A stretch of 19,104 bases of DNA, from assembly GCA_003577005.1 (NCBI GenBank), contig QEUW01000111.1, positions 1 through 19,104 on the forward strand, written 5' to 3'. How positions within the stretch are numbered: the first letter of the stretch is position 1; each line of letters begins with the position of its first letter. A program made the position numbers and the translations under genes. Source of the stretch: Chloroflexota bacterium (GTDB taxonomy: Bacteria; Chloroflexota; Anaerolineae; Caldilineales; Caldilineaceae). The notes under the pieces are model-generated. The model made no database searches. It saw only the letters and a program-made list of their open reading frames with translations, and was not told the DNA's origin. This document shows positions 1-7,700 of the stretch, one piece after another.

Positions 1-159
1 CATGCGTCGCCCCTACCAGTGAGCGTTGCCGAAATAAATTCTCAGAGTTCGTCAGAGGGCGTTGCACCTGGCGTACTCGTGTCCTCGCTGGATGAGTCGC
101 GCCCGCTCGGGGCGACACCCATTGAAGATGCATCGCCCCTCTGGATCGCAGCGCAGTAG
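1..159 (+). CDS. Possible C-terminal end of a gene entering from the left edge
   Basis: Frame 1 is open from the first base to a TAG at 157-159, giving 52 residues that end in SPLWIAAQ. The peptide is Ser/Pro/Ala-rich and has no motif I recognise. It is the longest plus-strand reading in this stretch; the other two plus frames stop earlier. A minus-strand frame is also open to the left edge, so strand is not certain. If real, the gene ends about 60 bp before the promoter of the next unit. No function can be proposed. Confidence 0.35.
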   Translation, partial: HASPLPVSVAEINSQSSSEGVAPGVLVSSLDESRPLGATPIEDASPLWIAAQ

Positions 160-198
160 CAACAGAACCGAAATTTCTCAAATCTAGTTTCGGCGAAA

Positions 199-214
199 TC
201 GCATGTTTATGCGA
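199..214. promoter_or_regulatory. Inverted repeat abutting the -35 box, candidate operator
   Basis: TCGCAT-GTTT-ATGCGA is a perfect 6-bp inverted repeat with a 4-nt spacer. It ends 3 bp before the -35 hexamer at 218. Flanking AAAT (196-199) and ATTT (216-219) extend the symmetry imperfectly. Position and symmetry suit binding by a dimeric regulator, either an activator touching polymerase or a repressor blocking it. No regulator gene is visible nearby, so this is inference from the DNA alone. Confidence 0.35.
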
Positions 215-217
215 CAT

Positions 218-245
218 TTGACCACCATGTATTCTTTTGTATAAT
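218..245 (+). promoter_or_regulatory. Sigma70-type promoter of the membrane protein / trypsin-FGE unit
   Basis: The -35 box TTGACC (218-223, five of six consensus bases) and a perfect -10 box TATAAT (240-245) are separated by 16 bp. This is the best promoter match in the window. Initiation near 252 would give a leader of about 130 nt before the ATG at 382, in which I see no strong hairpin or riboswitch. An inverted repeat at 199-214 lies directly upstream. Confidence 0.7.
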
Positions 246-381
246 AAACGTGGCGCTGCGCAGGTCAAGGCGTCATCCTGGCAAGCCAACACACCGCAAC
301 CACATCAATCATTCATCTCTCCAAACTCCTTCCACCAGTGGCATTCTCAAGCTAGTGGCGAGCTCAAATTGAGGGGGGCTT

Positions 382-1167
382 ATGCAGTTGGATCGATCAA
401 GCTGGCTCGTCTATCTGGCGGTCCTGGCTGCGGGTATCGGCATCGGCTGGCTGACCGGTCTTGCTGCGTCACCGGTAGTAGCCACGCTGCTCTCAGCTGT
501 CACCGGTGCAGTCGTGGCTGTCGTTGCGGCGCTGGGCGGCATCGAGCGTACCGGTGGAGTCGCTCAGGAGACCGAGGGGCGGCACATGCACTCCTGGCGT
601 GTGAATCCCCTGCCGCTGGCCGCGCTCATGGTCGGCGTGGTTGGTGGCACCATGCTTGGTATGCTGGCTCGCAACTATCATTGGTTTGGATCCGATGTTT
701 CGAGTGAAGTCGCCAAGTGGGCGCAACTGGGTGTCGCTCCCGCTGATGTCGTCGACCGCCTATTCGAGGCGCAATATCCTCATCTGGCCCTAACCACTAC
801 GTATACACCAACGTTCTACAACGAAGTGAACCATTGGGAAACCCTGGGCCTCGCCAGGGCAGATGTGGTGCAGCGACTCTTCGAGAAGCGACATCCCGCT
901 GACGGCCTGGCGCCGGTTCCAGCCAGCCCCAGCGAGAGCCAGGCATTTGCCGGCTCTGTCTTGTTTTCTAGCGGCGCCGCGGAATGTGAGAGCCTCTTAG
1001 CCGCCGCCGCTGTGGCTGAGGTCACGCAGGACGGTCAAGTCCTGGTCAACGCGTTGCTCAGTTCAACCGATGCAGCACTGCGTCGTTTGCCGTCGATTGT
1101 CGAAGATCCTGAAATTCTAAGAGAACTCGTGGAGGAGATTTTATGCGCCGATGGTTCATCCTCATAA
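382..1167 (+). CDS. Membrane protein with duplicated motif, coupled to a trypsin-FGE protein
   Basis: 261 residues, family not recognised. Hydrophobic stretches at about residues 9-28, 32-53 and 76-96 predict three membrane segments; the rest is soluble. Residues 109-134 and 148-173 are an internal duplication: EVAKW..LGVAPADVVDRLFE..YP and EVNHW..LGLARADVVQRLFE..HP. Each looks like a short helical unit with a conserved LG.A.ADVV.RLFE core. The C-terminal part (about 190-261) is Ala/Leu/Glu-rich and probably helical. The ATG at 382 follows GAGG at 371-374. The gene lies about 130 bp behind a strong promoter, and its last 25 bp overlap the start of the next gene, implying translational coupling. 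The protein may anchor or regulate the exported protease encoded by that gene; this is inference from coupling only. Confidence 0.85.
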   Translation: MQLDRSSWLVYLAVLAAGIGIGWLTGLAASPVVATLLSAVTGAVVAVVAALGGIERTGGVAQETEGRHMHSWRVNPLPLAALMVGVVGGTMLGMLARNYHWFGSDVSSEVAKWAQLGVAPADVVDRLFEAQYPHLALTTTYTPTFYNEVNHWETLGLARADVVQRLFEKRHPADGLAPVPASPSESQAFAGSVLFSSGAAECESLLAAAAVAEVTQDGQVLVNALLSSTDAALRRLPSIVEDPEILRELVEEILCADGSSS

Positions 1168-2732
1168 CCAGCCTAAGTTTTGTGTTTACAATCCGTACCT
1201 CGGTGTCCGCCCAGGTGAACCGTTTTGAGCCTTCACCCCACGTTTTTCGTATCCATAGCAAATGCGACGTAGAACCGCGGCAACGTGTGCAGACTGGGTT
1301 TCGAGTCAAACGTCAGAAAGGGATTATCACTGCGCTGCACGGGGTCCTTGGCTGTAGCACCATCACCGCCCAACCAGGTGGTAATGGGCGCTCATTTGCA
1401 AACTTAAAGGTGGTAGCTGTGGATATCTCACGCGATCTGGCGCTGCTCCGGTCAGATGAGATGGCGCAGAGCGACAGCGGTGGCCTCGATGAGGTGCCGA
1501 CGTTCACCACGGGCGAGTTGATTGTTGTCGGATATCCCAGACTCGTTGCGAGCCAGCGCCCTACGACAGTAAAAGCAGAATATATTGAACCCCTCTACAA
1601 TCTGTTGCCCGAGCAGGTCATCCCTTATCTGCGCCGGCGTTCCAGCCCGATGCTTGACCTCGATGTTTACAGTGTGGAAGGTCATCTTGCTCCCGGTCAC
1701 TCTGGTGCTCCGCTTATCACAAGAGATTGGCGTGTGGTCGCAATTGGGAACGGCGGGCTCGACGTTGGACGGGTTGAGATGGCCTGGGCGGTGCCGGTGC
1801 ATGCAATTGCCTGGAAGCCGGTTACACAAGCTGGGATCGCTGCCGAGTTGAAAAAGCTGGCAACGATGGACTTCGAGTTTGCGTTCAACGTCGCTGTCCC
1901 CGAGGGCTATGAGCCGCCAGAGCAGATCTTGCCACCGCCGCAGGTGTGGAACGACCTCAGCCTGAATGCTACGTATGTCAAAATCACAAAGGGCGAATAC
2001 CAGTTTGGCAGCACCTATGTAGAGGCCAACAAGGGTCTTCAGATCTGTTATGAGTATTCTGGAGGGCTGTGCGGCTGGGAAGCGTTTGCCGATGAAATCG
2101 TCCACCAGGAGCGACGGGGAACAGGTGTGTTGCCCGATTTCTGGATCATGGAAACCGAAGTCACCAATGCCCAGTATGATCAGTGTGTGCGGGCGGGCGC
2201 CTGCAGTAAACTCAGTGCCAGCGTCCGACCCTCTGGGCCGCCTGACCATCCTGTCCGTCTTGGCGAAGTGAAACATGCGCTGGATTTTGCCCGCTGGGCC
2301 TGCGGTCGCTTGCCGACAGAACTGGAGTGGGAAAAGGCCGCGCGCGGACCGGAGGCATATCTCTACCCCTGGGGCAACGAGTGGGATGCCAGCCACGCCA
2401 ACTCCTGTGGCGCTGAGTGCAGCAAACAGCCAAAGACCAATATCCAACTCGCCAGCGACAGGTACCCTGAGACGGCGCCGGTGTACAGCTTTGCAACTGG
2501 TCGTAGCCCCTACGGTCTCTATCATATGGCCGGCAACGTGCGAGAGTGGGTTGCACGTGACAAAAACCGGCCGGGTATCTCGCATGATTATATGATGAAG
2601 GGCGGCTCCTTCTACGACTTTCCTGATGTACTCCGTGCGGCTGACCGGTTGCGCTCGCCAATCGACAGCGACGGCACCGTCACGGCAGGCTTTCGCATTG
2701 TCCGTGACCGCGTCGGCAACTATTGCGGGTGA
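1143..2732 (+). CDS. Exported trypsin-like serine protease fused to an FGE-sulfatase-type domain
   Basis: 529 residues. A signal peptide (about 1-23, ending SVSA) precedes a trypsin-like domain whose triad is visible: His66 in TALHGV, Asp98 in SRDLALL, Ser187 in GHSGAP. From about residue 275 to 523 is a formylglycine-generating-enzyme/SUMF1 fold: the F-I-M-ETEVTNAQY motif near 333-345, RLPTELEWEKAARG (389-402), YPWGN (408-412), GLYHMAGNVREWV (458-470), GGSF (487-490) and a closing AGFRIVRD. Catalytic FGE enzymes carry two cysteines just after the GGS motif; here Asp492 and Asp495 stand in that stretch, so sulfatase-activating chemistry is unlikely and a ligand-binding role is more probable. 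GGAGG (1131-1135) sits 7 bp before ATG, inside the preceding gene. Trypsin-FGE fusions are known from surface and conflict-type systems of multicellular-like bacteria; the target is unknown. Confidence 0.92.
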   Translation: MRRWFILITSLSFVFTIRTSVSAQVNRFEPSPHVFRIHSKCDVEPRQRVQTGFRVKRQKGIITALHGVLGCSTITAQPGGNGRSFANLKVVAVDISRDLALLRSDEMAQSDSGGLDEVPTFTTGELIVVGYPRLVASQRPTTVKAEYIEPLYNLLPEQVIPYLRRRSSPMLDLDVYSVEGHLAPGHSGAPLITRDWRVVAIGNGGLDVGRVEMAWAVPVHAIAWKPVTQAGIAAELKKLATMDFEFAFNVAVPEGYEPPEQILPPPQVWNDLSLNATYVKITKGEYQFGSTYVEANKGLQICYEYSGGLCGWEAFADEIVHQERRGTGVLPDFWIMETEVTNAQYDQCVRAGACSKLSASVRPSGPPDHPVRLGEVKHALDFARWACGRLPTELEWEKAARGPEAYLYPWGNEWDASHANSCGAECSKQPKTNIQLASDRYPETAPVYSFATGRSPYGLYHMAGNVREWVARDKNRPGISHDYMMKGGSFYDFPDVLRAADRLRSPIDSDGTVTAGFRIVRDRVGNYCG

Positions 2733-2768
2733 CAAAGAGAGGCTTTGCTTCGCACACTCCTATCAAAT

Positions 2769-2811
2769 GTTGCAAGGTTCGGGCTGGAACTCACAGCCCA
2801 AACCTTGCAAC
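2769..2811. terminator. Hairpin after the trypsin-FGE gene
   Basis: Two 18-nt arms (2769-2786 and 2794-2811) match at 17 of 18 positions around a 7-nt loop. The stem begins 37 bp after the stop codon, so it could end the two-gene transcript or protect its 3' end. No T-tract follows on the plus strand, so it is not a textbook intrinsic terminator. The next gene starts 57 bp further on with no convincing promoter between, so read-through is possible. It could equally be one of the palindromic repeats seen elsewhere in the window. Confidence 0.5.
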
Positions 2812-2867
2812 CTCAAGACCCATAGGCGCGACCATACGGATGGGCGTCCACAAATTAGGGATTCCGC

Positions 2868-4187
2868 ATGGCTCTACAAACAAAGACGCAACGCCGGCAC
2901 GTGATGCAACTGGCTCTATTCATCTTGAGCTTTTTTTGGGTGAAAGTCGCAATTGTGGCCCAGGCTCAGCCAACCAAGATTGAACTACCGCCTGGCTTTG
3001 TCCTGGAAACTGTTGTGAATCGTCTAGATGCCCCCACCGCCTTTGCCATCGCCCCAGATGGCCGTATCTATCTCACGCAGAAATCGGGCGTGGTGCGAGT
3101 CTTCCATGAAGGGCGCCTGCTGCGTGAGAATTTTTTCGACTTGAGCCATGAAGTCAACCACACTTACAACCGGGGTCTGGTTGGCATTGCCGTGCATCCC
3201 GACTTTCCGCAAACACCCTATCTCTATCTCGCCTATGCCTATCAACCACCCGAGGCGCGCGGCCACAAAGACGGGGGAGCGCGCCTCTCCCGCGTCATAC
3301 GAGTCTCAGCCGCCCCTGAAAATCTGAACCGGGCGCTTCCCGACAGCGTGGTCGTCCTTTTGGGCGCTGGGGGTACTTTCGAGCAAATCGGCAACCCCGA
3401 CCGCTCCGATAGCGATCCACTCTCTTGCCGGCTGGAAGATGGCAGCGTAGTGCGCGATTGTATACCGGTCGAGGGCACTGCTCACCAGGCCAATCTGTTG
3501 CGCTTTGGGCGCGATGGGGCGCTCTATGTCGGCGTTGGCGACGGCGGCGAGCACCCTGCCGCCGGTCTGCGGGCGCAGGACCTCAACAGCCTCTCCGGCA
3601 AGCTCTTGCGGATCAACCCGCTCACTGGCGCCGGCTATGCCAACAACCCCTTCTATGACCGCGACCCCAACAGCAACCGCTCAAAGGTTTACCAGTTGGG
3701 TCTGCGCAACCCCTTCCGTTTTGCCTTTCACCCGACCAACGGCGAGATCTGGATCGGCGACGTGGGCGAGGCCAGGTGGGAGGAGGTCAACCGGGGCGGG
3801 GCTGGGGCTAACTTTGGCTGGCCTTGTTTTGAGGGGCCGGACCGCCACCGCGAAACCCCGGTCTGTGCGCCGCTGTGGGACAACCCCCGGCGCTCCTTGT
3901 TCCCCATCCATGTTTTCCCTCATAGCGAAGGAAAGGTCGCCGTGACCGGCGGCGATTTCTACACCGGCGCTCTGTTCCCGGCCGCCTATCGCAACACCTA
4001 TTTTTTTGGTGAATACAACACCGGGGCCATCTGGACCGTCCGCCAGGCTAACACGCGCTTCACCGTCGAGCCGTTTGCCACCGGTTTTTCTGGTCTGGTG
4101 CAGATCAGTTCCGGCGCTGATGGGCAGCTCTATCTCCTCTCAATTCGGGCCGGAACTCTATACCGCATCCGCTATCAAGGCGAATAG
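2868..4187 (+). CDS. Exported PQQ-dependent glucose/sorbosone-type dehydrogenase
   Basis: 439 residues, close to the usual size for soluble aldose sugar dehydrogenases (YliI/GSDH beta-propeller family). A signal sequence with core LALFILSFFW and likely cleavage after AQA (about residue 33) targets it outside the membrane. Family signatures run in order: APTAFAIAPDGRIYLTQK (55-72), GLVGIAVHPDF (103-113), a His at 206 in the HQANLLRFGRDGALYVGVGDG block, LSGKLLRINP (242-251), GLRNPFRFAFHP (278-289), GDVGEARWEEVN (297-308) and NFGWP (315-319). By family analogy His206 and Arg280 contribute to PQQ and substrate handling, oxidising aldoses with electrons passed to an outside acceptor. Several cysteines lie in two insertions (residues 187-198 and 320-333). 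ATG 2868 is preceded by AGGG at a 7-nt spacing, better than the internal ATG at 2904. Substrate cannot be told. Confidence 0.9.
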   Translation: MALQTKTQRRHVMQLALFILSFFWVKVAIVAQAQPTKIELPPGFVLETVVNRLDAPTAFAIAPDGRIYLTQKSGVVRVFHEGRLLRENFFDLSHEVNHTYNRGLVGIAVHPDFPQTPYLYLAYAYQPPEARGHKDGGARLSRVIRVSAAPENLNRALPDSVVVLLGAGGTFEQIGNPDRSDSDPLSCRLEDGSVVRDCIPVEGTAHQANLLRFGRDGALYVGVGDGGEHPAAGLRAQDLNSLSGKLLRINPLTGAGYANNPFYDRDPNSNRSKVYQLGLRNPFRFAFHPTNGEIWIGDVGEARWEEVNRGGAGANFGWPCFEGPDRHRETPVCAPLWDNPRRSLFPIHVFPHSEGKVAVTGGDFYTGALFPAAYRNTYFFGEYNTGAIWTVRQANTRFTVEPFATGFSGLVQISSGADGQLYLLSIRAGTLYRIRYQGE

Positions 4188-4280
4188 ACCGCAAAACAAT
4201 GGGTTCAGGTGGGCGCCTCGAGCGCAACGGCTTACTTGCGCCTATATTACAAGCGCAGGTCTGGCTGCGAGGTAGAGCGG

Positions 4281-4433
4281 ACTAGGTTCGGTTGACATTT
4301 CAGCCTGCACAGCGGTGCGATGCACTTGAAACGTGCGTTGCACCTTCCACGTGCATCGCACCTTGCAGGTGCAACGCACGTGCGCACCCCGGCTGGGTCA
4401 CGCACTGCTAGACAAATGTCAACAGAACCTAGT
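4281..4433. mobile_element. MITE-like element, 153 bp, 20-bp terminal inverted repeats
   Basis: The ends ACTAGGTTCGGTTGACATTT (4281-4300) and AAATGTCAACAGAACCTAGT (4414-4433) are reverse complements at 19 of 20 positions. The interior is itself symmetrical and carries four short GTGC-N3-GCAC units (listed separately). It encodes nothing. I could not see a clear target-site duplication (flanks GAGCGG and ACACGG). It sits in the gap between convergent genes together with other palindromes. Size, terminal repeats and absence of coding fit a non-autonomous element; the helper transposase is not in the window. A large structured non-coding repeat is the alternative. Confidence 0.6.
4315..4379. repeat. 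Four GTGC-N3-GCAC units at exact 18-bp spacing
   Basis: Units start at 4315, 4333, 4351 and 4369: GTGCGATGCAC, GTGCGTTGCAC, GTGCATCGCAC and GTGCAACGCAC. Each is a small palindrome with a 3-nt centre. Unit 1 is the exact reverse complement of unit 3, and unit 2 of unit 4, so the pairs interleave (A B A' B'). Spacers are 7 nt. Units 3 and 4 recur, in the same order and at the same 18-bp spacing, at 18818-18846. No known family name is assigned. Confidence 0.8.
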
Positions 4434-4453
4434 ACACGGCGGCACAAGTTAAG

Positions 4454-4525
4454 GGAGGGGTTTGATAGGTGGCGGGGGGACTCTCCACCCTGGCAAAACG
4501 CTGGCGCTGCCCTGCAAACCCCTCC
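4454..4525. repeat. 72-bp inverted repeat with 11-bp perfect arms
   Basis: GGAGGGGTTTG (4454-4464) and CAAACCCCTCC (4515-4525) are perfect reverse complements. Inside, GGTGG (4468-4472) and CCACC (4485-4489) form a second small stem. No reading frame of note. It lies between the MITE-like element and the next palindrome. Confidence 0.55.
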
Positions 4526-4552
4526 GGTGAATCGAGGCCGCGCTGGACTAGC

Positions 4553-4579
4553 GTAGGGCAAGATGGCATCTTGCCCTAC
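4553..4579. repeat. 27-bp perfect palindrome, 1-nt centre
   Basis: Two 13-nt arms (4553-4565, 4567-4579; left arm GTAGGGCAAGATG) are exact reverse complements around a single G. It could fold in RNA from either strand, so it might act as a bidirectional terminator between the convergent genes, but lacks T-tracts. It resembles the short dispersed palindromes found in many bacterial intergenic regions. Confidence 0.65.
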
Positions 4580-4612
4580 AATGTCACTCATGAATCCTAG
4601 AGAAGCGCATCT

Positions 4613-4645
4613 ATGACGAGCTTCGTCCTTGTCCACGGCACCATA
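4613..4645 (+). pseudogene. Remnant of the start of an alpha/beta-hydrolase gene
   Basis: ATG at 4613 begins MTSFVLVHGT, the typical first strand and HG oxyanion-hole motif with which many small alpha/beta-hydrolase fold proteins start (such as the MT-FVLVHG-WHG type). A purine-rich AGAGAAG lies upstream. Directly after the tenth codon the sequence turns into a perfect 35-bp palindrome (4646-4680), and the frame then runs to a stop near 4724 with no hydrolase-like residues; no catalytic region follows. The simplest reading is a gene cut short by insertion of the palindrome or by deletion. Ten residues are little evidence and chance similarity is possible. Confidence 0.4.
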
Positions 4646-4680
4646 AAGCGTACGGACACGAGACTCGTGTCCGTACGCTT
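4646..4680. repeat. 35-bp perfect palindrome, 1-nt centre
   Basis: Arms of 17 nt (4646-4662 and 4664-4680; left arm AAGCGTACGGACACGAG) are exact reverse complements around one A. It interrupts the apparent alpha/beta-hydrolase remnant after its tenth codon. The nearly loop-free symmetry is the same as at 4553-4579 although the sequences differ. Confidence 0.7.
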
Positions 4681-4705
4681 CAGGCTAATTTCATTGTTGC
4701 AGACG

Positions 4706-4724
4706 AGGGGCGCAATCCGCCCCT
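4706..4724 (-). terminator. Hairpin overlapping the stop codon of the giant subtilase gene
   Basis: AGGGGCG (4706-4712) and CGCCCCT (4718-4724) pair around a 5-nt loop. On the minus strand the stem begins within the TAG stop of the subtilase gene. It is GC-rich and well placed for termination or 3'-end protection, but is followed by no run of T on that strand. A member of the local palindrome cluster is the alternative. Confidence 0.4.
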
Positions 4725-7700
4725 AGGGACTGTTGCCCTCCACTGCCCAATCTATCACCTTGCTCGCCCGGTTGTCTGCCTTGTCCGCCTCGAAGATGGC
4801 GTTCTGCGGGTCGATCAGGACGCGCAACTCCCGGTAGTTGGCTGCCTGTGCGGCCGGGATGACGATTTCCACCATCTCCTCTCCTCCGGCTGCCAGGTAG
4901 CCCACCTCCTGTTCGGCCAACGCTTCCCAGCCCCGGTTGGTCATCACCACGAACTGGACGGCCGCGCCGCCCACGTCCGCCCGACCGGTGTTGCGGATAG
5001 TGGCCGCAATGGTCACAAAGTCGGTCGCCGAGGCCACCGCCACATAGTCTGGCCGGAAGATGACCAGGTCTTCGGCGGCGATAGTGAGGTTGGGCAGGTC
5101 GAGCTCGGTTGAGCTGGTGGTCGTGACAGCTTCACCAGGCGTCGTGACAGCTTCGGTGGTGGTCACCGGTGCGGTGATCGCTGCCTCCTCCTCATTCATC
5201 CCCTCGGTGATGGTAAAGATGGCCGTGGCCTGGTTGTCCGTATCGTCAGTTTCTTCGATCACCTCGTCCGGGTCGGCGGTGACCTGGATGGTGCGCACGC
5301 CGGCCGCTTTGCCGGTGGTGTCGTAGACGATGCGGGCACGCCCGTTGCGACCGGGAGCTAACGTGCCGGTGATCTGCTCGCGACCGATGACTTCGGCTTC
5401 CTCGCCCGTGATGTCGGCGAACTCGACGACCACGTCGGTGGCGGGACCTTCGCCCGTGTTGCTGACCATTACTGTGATCGTCACCGGGCTACCCACCGTC
5501 GGCGTGATGGGGCTGATCGAGATGCTCTGCGTCACTACCACCAGGTTGGGCAGCGGCTCCGGTCGCTCGGCCTCAGAGACGACGCGCAGCGTGCGGACCG
5601 CCACATTGTCGCGCTCGTCGCTCTCTTCGATCTGGTTTTCTGGGTCAACCACGACCTGGATGCGGCGTTCACCGACCTTGCCGGTGGTGTCGTAGGTAGT
5701 GGTCATGACTGTGCTGCTGCCCGCGGCCAGAAGCGGGATCGTCACCGGATCGCCGATCATCTCGTCGCCGCCGTTGGTGACATCCACCACATGGACCACC
5801 ACATCCTGGGCGTCGCCGATGCCCTCGTTGCGGATGGTCAGCGTCACCGTCACCGGGTCACCATCGACCGGCGTCTGCGGCGAGAAGACAAGGTCGTTGG
5901 TGCGGACGACCAGGTTCGGGATGATGGGCGGCGAGATGGTCAGCGTCTTGACCGCCTGGTTGTCGGCTTCATCCGATTCGGGGATGAGGTCGTTGGGGTC
6001 AACCGTGACCTGGATTTCGCGGTCGCCCGGCTCTGCCGTGTTGTCGTAGAGCACACTCACCGTTGCGCTGCCACCGGCCTCGATGTGGTCGATGGTGCGC
6101 TCCGGCCCAACCGGGGTCGAGCCGCCGCCGGTGATCTCTCTAATCTGGACGACAACATCGTAGGCCGCCGTCGTGCCGGTATTGAGCACAGCGACCGTAA
6201 TTGTCACCGGTTGGCCCTGTTGCGGTTCGGCCGGTTCAAACTTGATGTTGGCCGGCAACAGCTTCAGGTTTGGCAGCGGTGTTGGCGCCACCGTCACAGT
6301 GGTAGAGGCCACATTGTCCTCGTCGTTGCTCTCTGGGATCAGCCGGTTGGGGTCAACATCGACCCGCAACTGGCGGCTGCCCATCTTGCCCGTCGTCGGG
6401 TAGATAAAGTGGGCCGTGCCACTGCTCCCTGGCGGGATGACCGTGATCACCTGGGGTGGGCCGACCGGAACCGGCGACCCGTCGGTCACATCGACCAACT
6501 GGACGGTGACGTCACCGGCGGCGGTCTGGCCGTTGTTGAGCACCAGCGCCTGCACAAAGATTTCATCGCCTTCGATAGGGTTGGGCGGATTGAAACCGAT
6601 ATTGTGCGCCAGCATCACCAGATTGGGCAGCGGCGCCCGCGCCACGGTGAGCGTGCGCGTGGCATTGTTGTCGGTTATGCGCGCCTCTTCGACAAAGTTG
6701 TTCGGGTCGACCACCACCTGGATGCGGCGGGGGCCGGCCTTACCTGCGGTGGGATAAATCACCTGCGCCACTCCGCTGCCACCCACGGGGATCAGGTCGA
6801 TGACCTGCGGCTCGCCAATGGGCACGGTGCGCGTCTCGGTGGCATCGAGGAATTGCACTGTAACCTCTCGCACCGGGACCCCACCATCATTGAGCACGGT
6901 GGCGACGACCGTCACCGGGTCCCCTTCGGTGGGTGCCTCGGGTGAGAAGCCGATGTTGCTCGCGGTCATGATCAGGTTGGGTAACGGATCCGACACCAAC
7001 GTCAGCGTCTTCTGTACGCTGTTGTCGGTCTCACGCACCTCGCGGATAAAGTTATTCGGGTCGACCAAGACCTGGATACGGCGGTCGCCGCTCAGGCCCG
7101 CCGTGTCGTAGGTGACCTGGGCCATGGCGCTGCCGCCAGCCGGGATGAGCGTGATGATCTGCGGTTGGCTGATGGGCCGCGAGCTGCCGGTCGTGGTCAC
7201 GTCCACAAACTGCACGGTGACGCTGGCGGCGCGGGCGTGGCCATCGTTCATGACTGTGGCGCGGATGGTCACCTGCTCGCCCGGTTTGGGGTTGGGCGGG
7301 TCAAAGCCGACGTTGGTCGTCTGGATCACCAGGTTGGGGATCGCCGGCGGCGCCACGCGCAGCGTCTTGCGCGCCGTGTTGTCGGTCACGCTGGTTTCGC
7401 GGATCAAGTTGGCGCCGTCCACGACGACCTGGATGCGGCGGTCGCCACTCAGACCTGTCGTGTCGTACGCTACCTGCACCACACCGCTGCCACCGGCGGG
7501 GATAAAGTCGATGAACTGGCTCATGGCGACAGGAGTGCCACCCGCTGGCGACGACGCCCCGGTCACGTCCAGGAACTGGACGGTGACGTTCTCGACATCC
7601 GCCACCCCGCTGTTGAGGACCGTCGCTGTGACGGTGACCACCTCACCCGCGTTGGGTGCTGCTGGGGCAAAGCCGATGTTGCTCTCGAGCATCACCAGGT

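Noticed and set aside
60..70. GCGTTGCACCT near the left edge resembling the GTGC-N3-GCAC units
   Set aside because: Only half of the unit matches and there is no partner 18 bp away.
2580..2732. FGE domain as target of a diversity-generating retroelement
   Set aside because: FGE/C-type-lectin folds are common targets, but there is no reverse transcriptase, Avd-like gene or template repeat in the window, and no near-copy of the C-terminal coding sequence.
1452..2735. 427-codon antisense frame opposite the trypsin-FGE gene
   Set aside because: The sense frame carries two complete recognisable domains with catalytic residues; the antisense product has no motif.
4315..4379. CRISPR-like array
   Set aside because: Units are 11 bp with 7-bp spacers, alternate in orientation and have no cas genes nearby.
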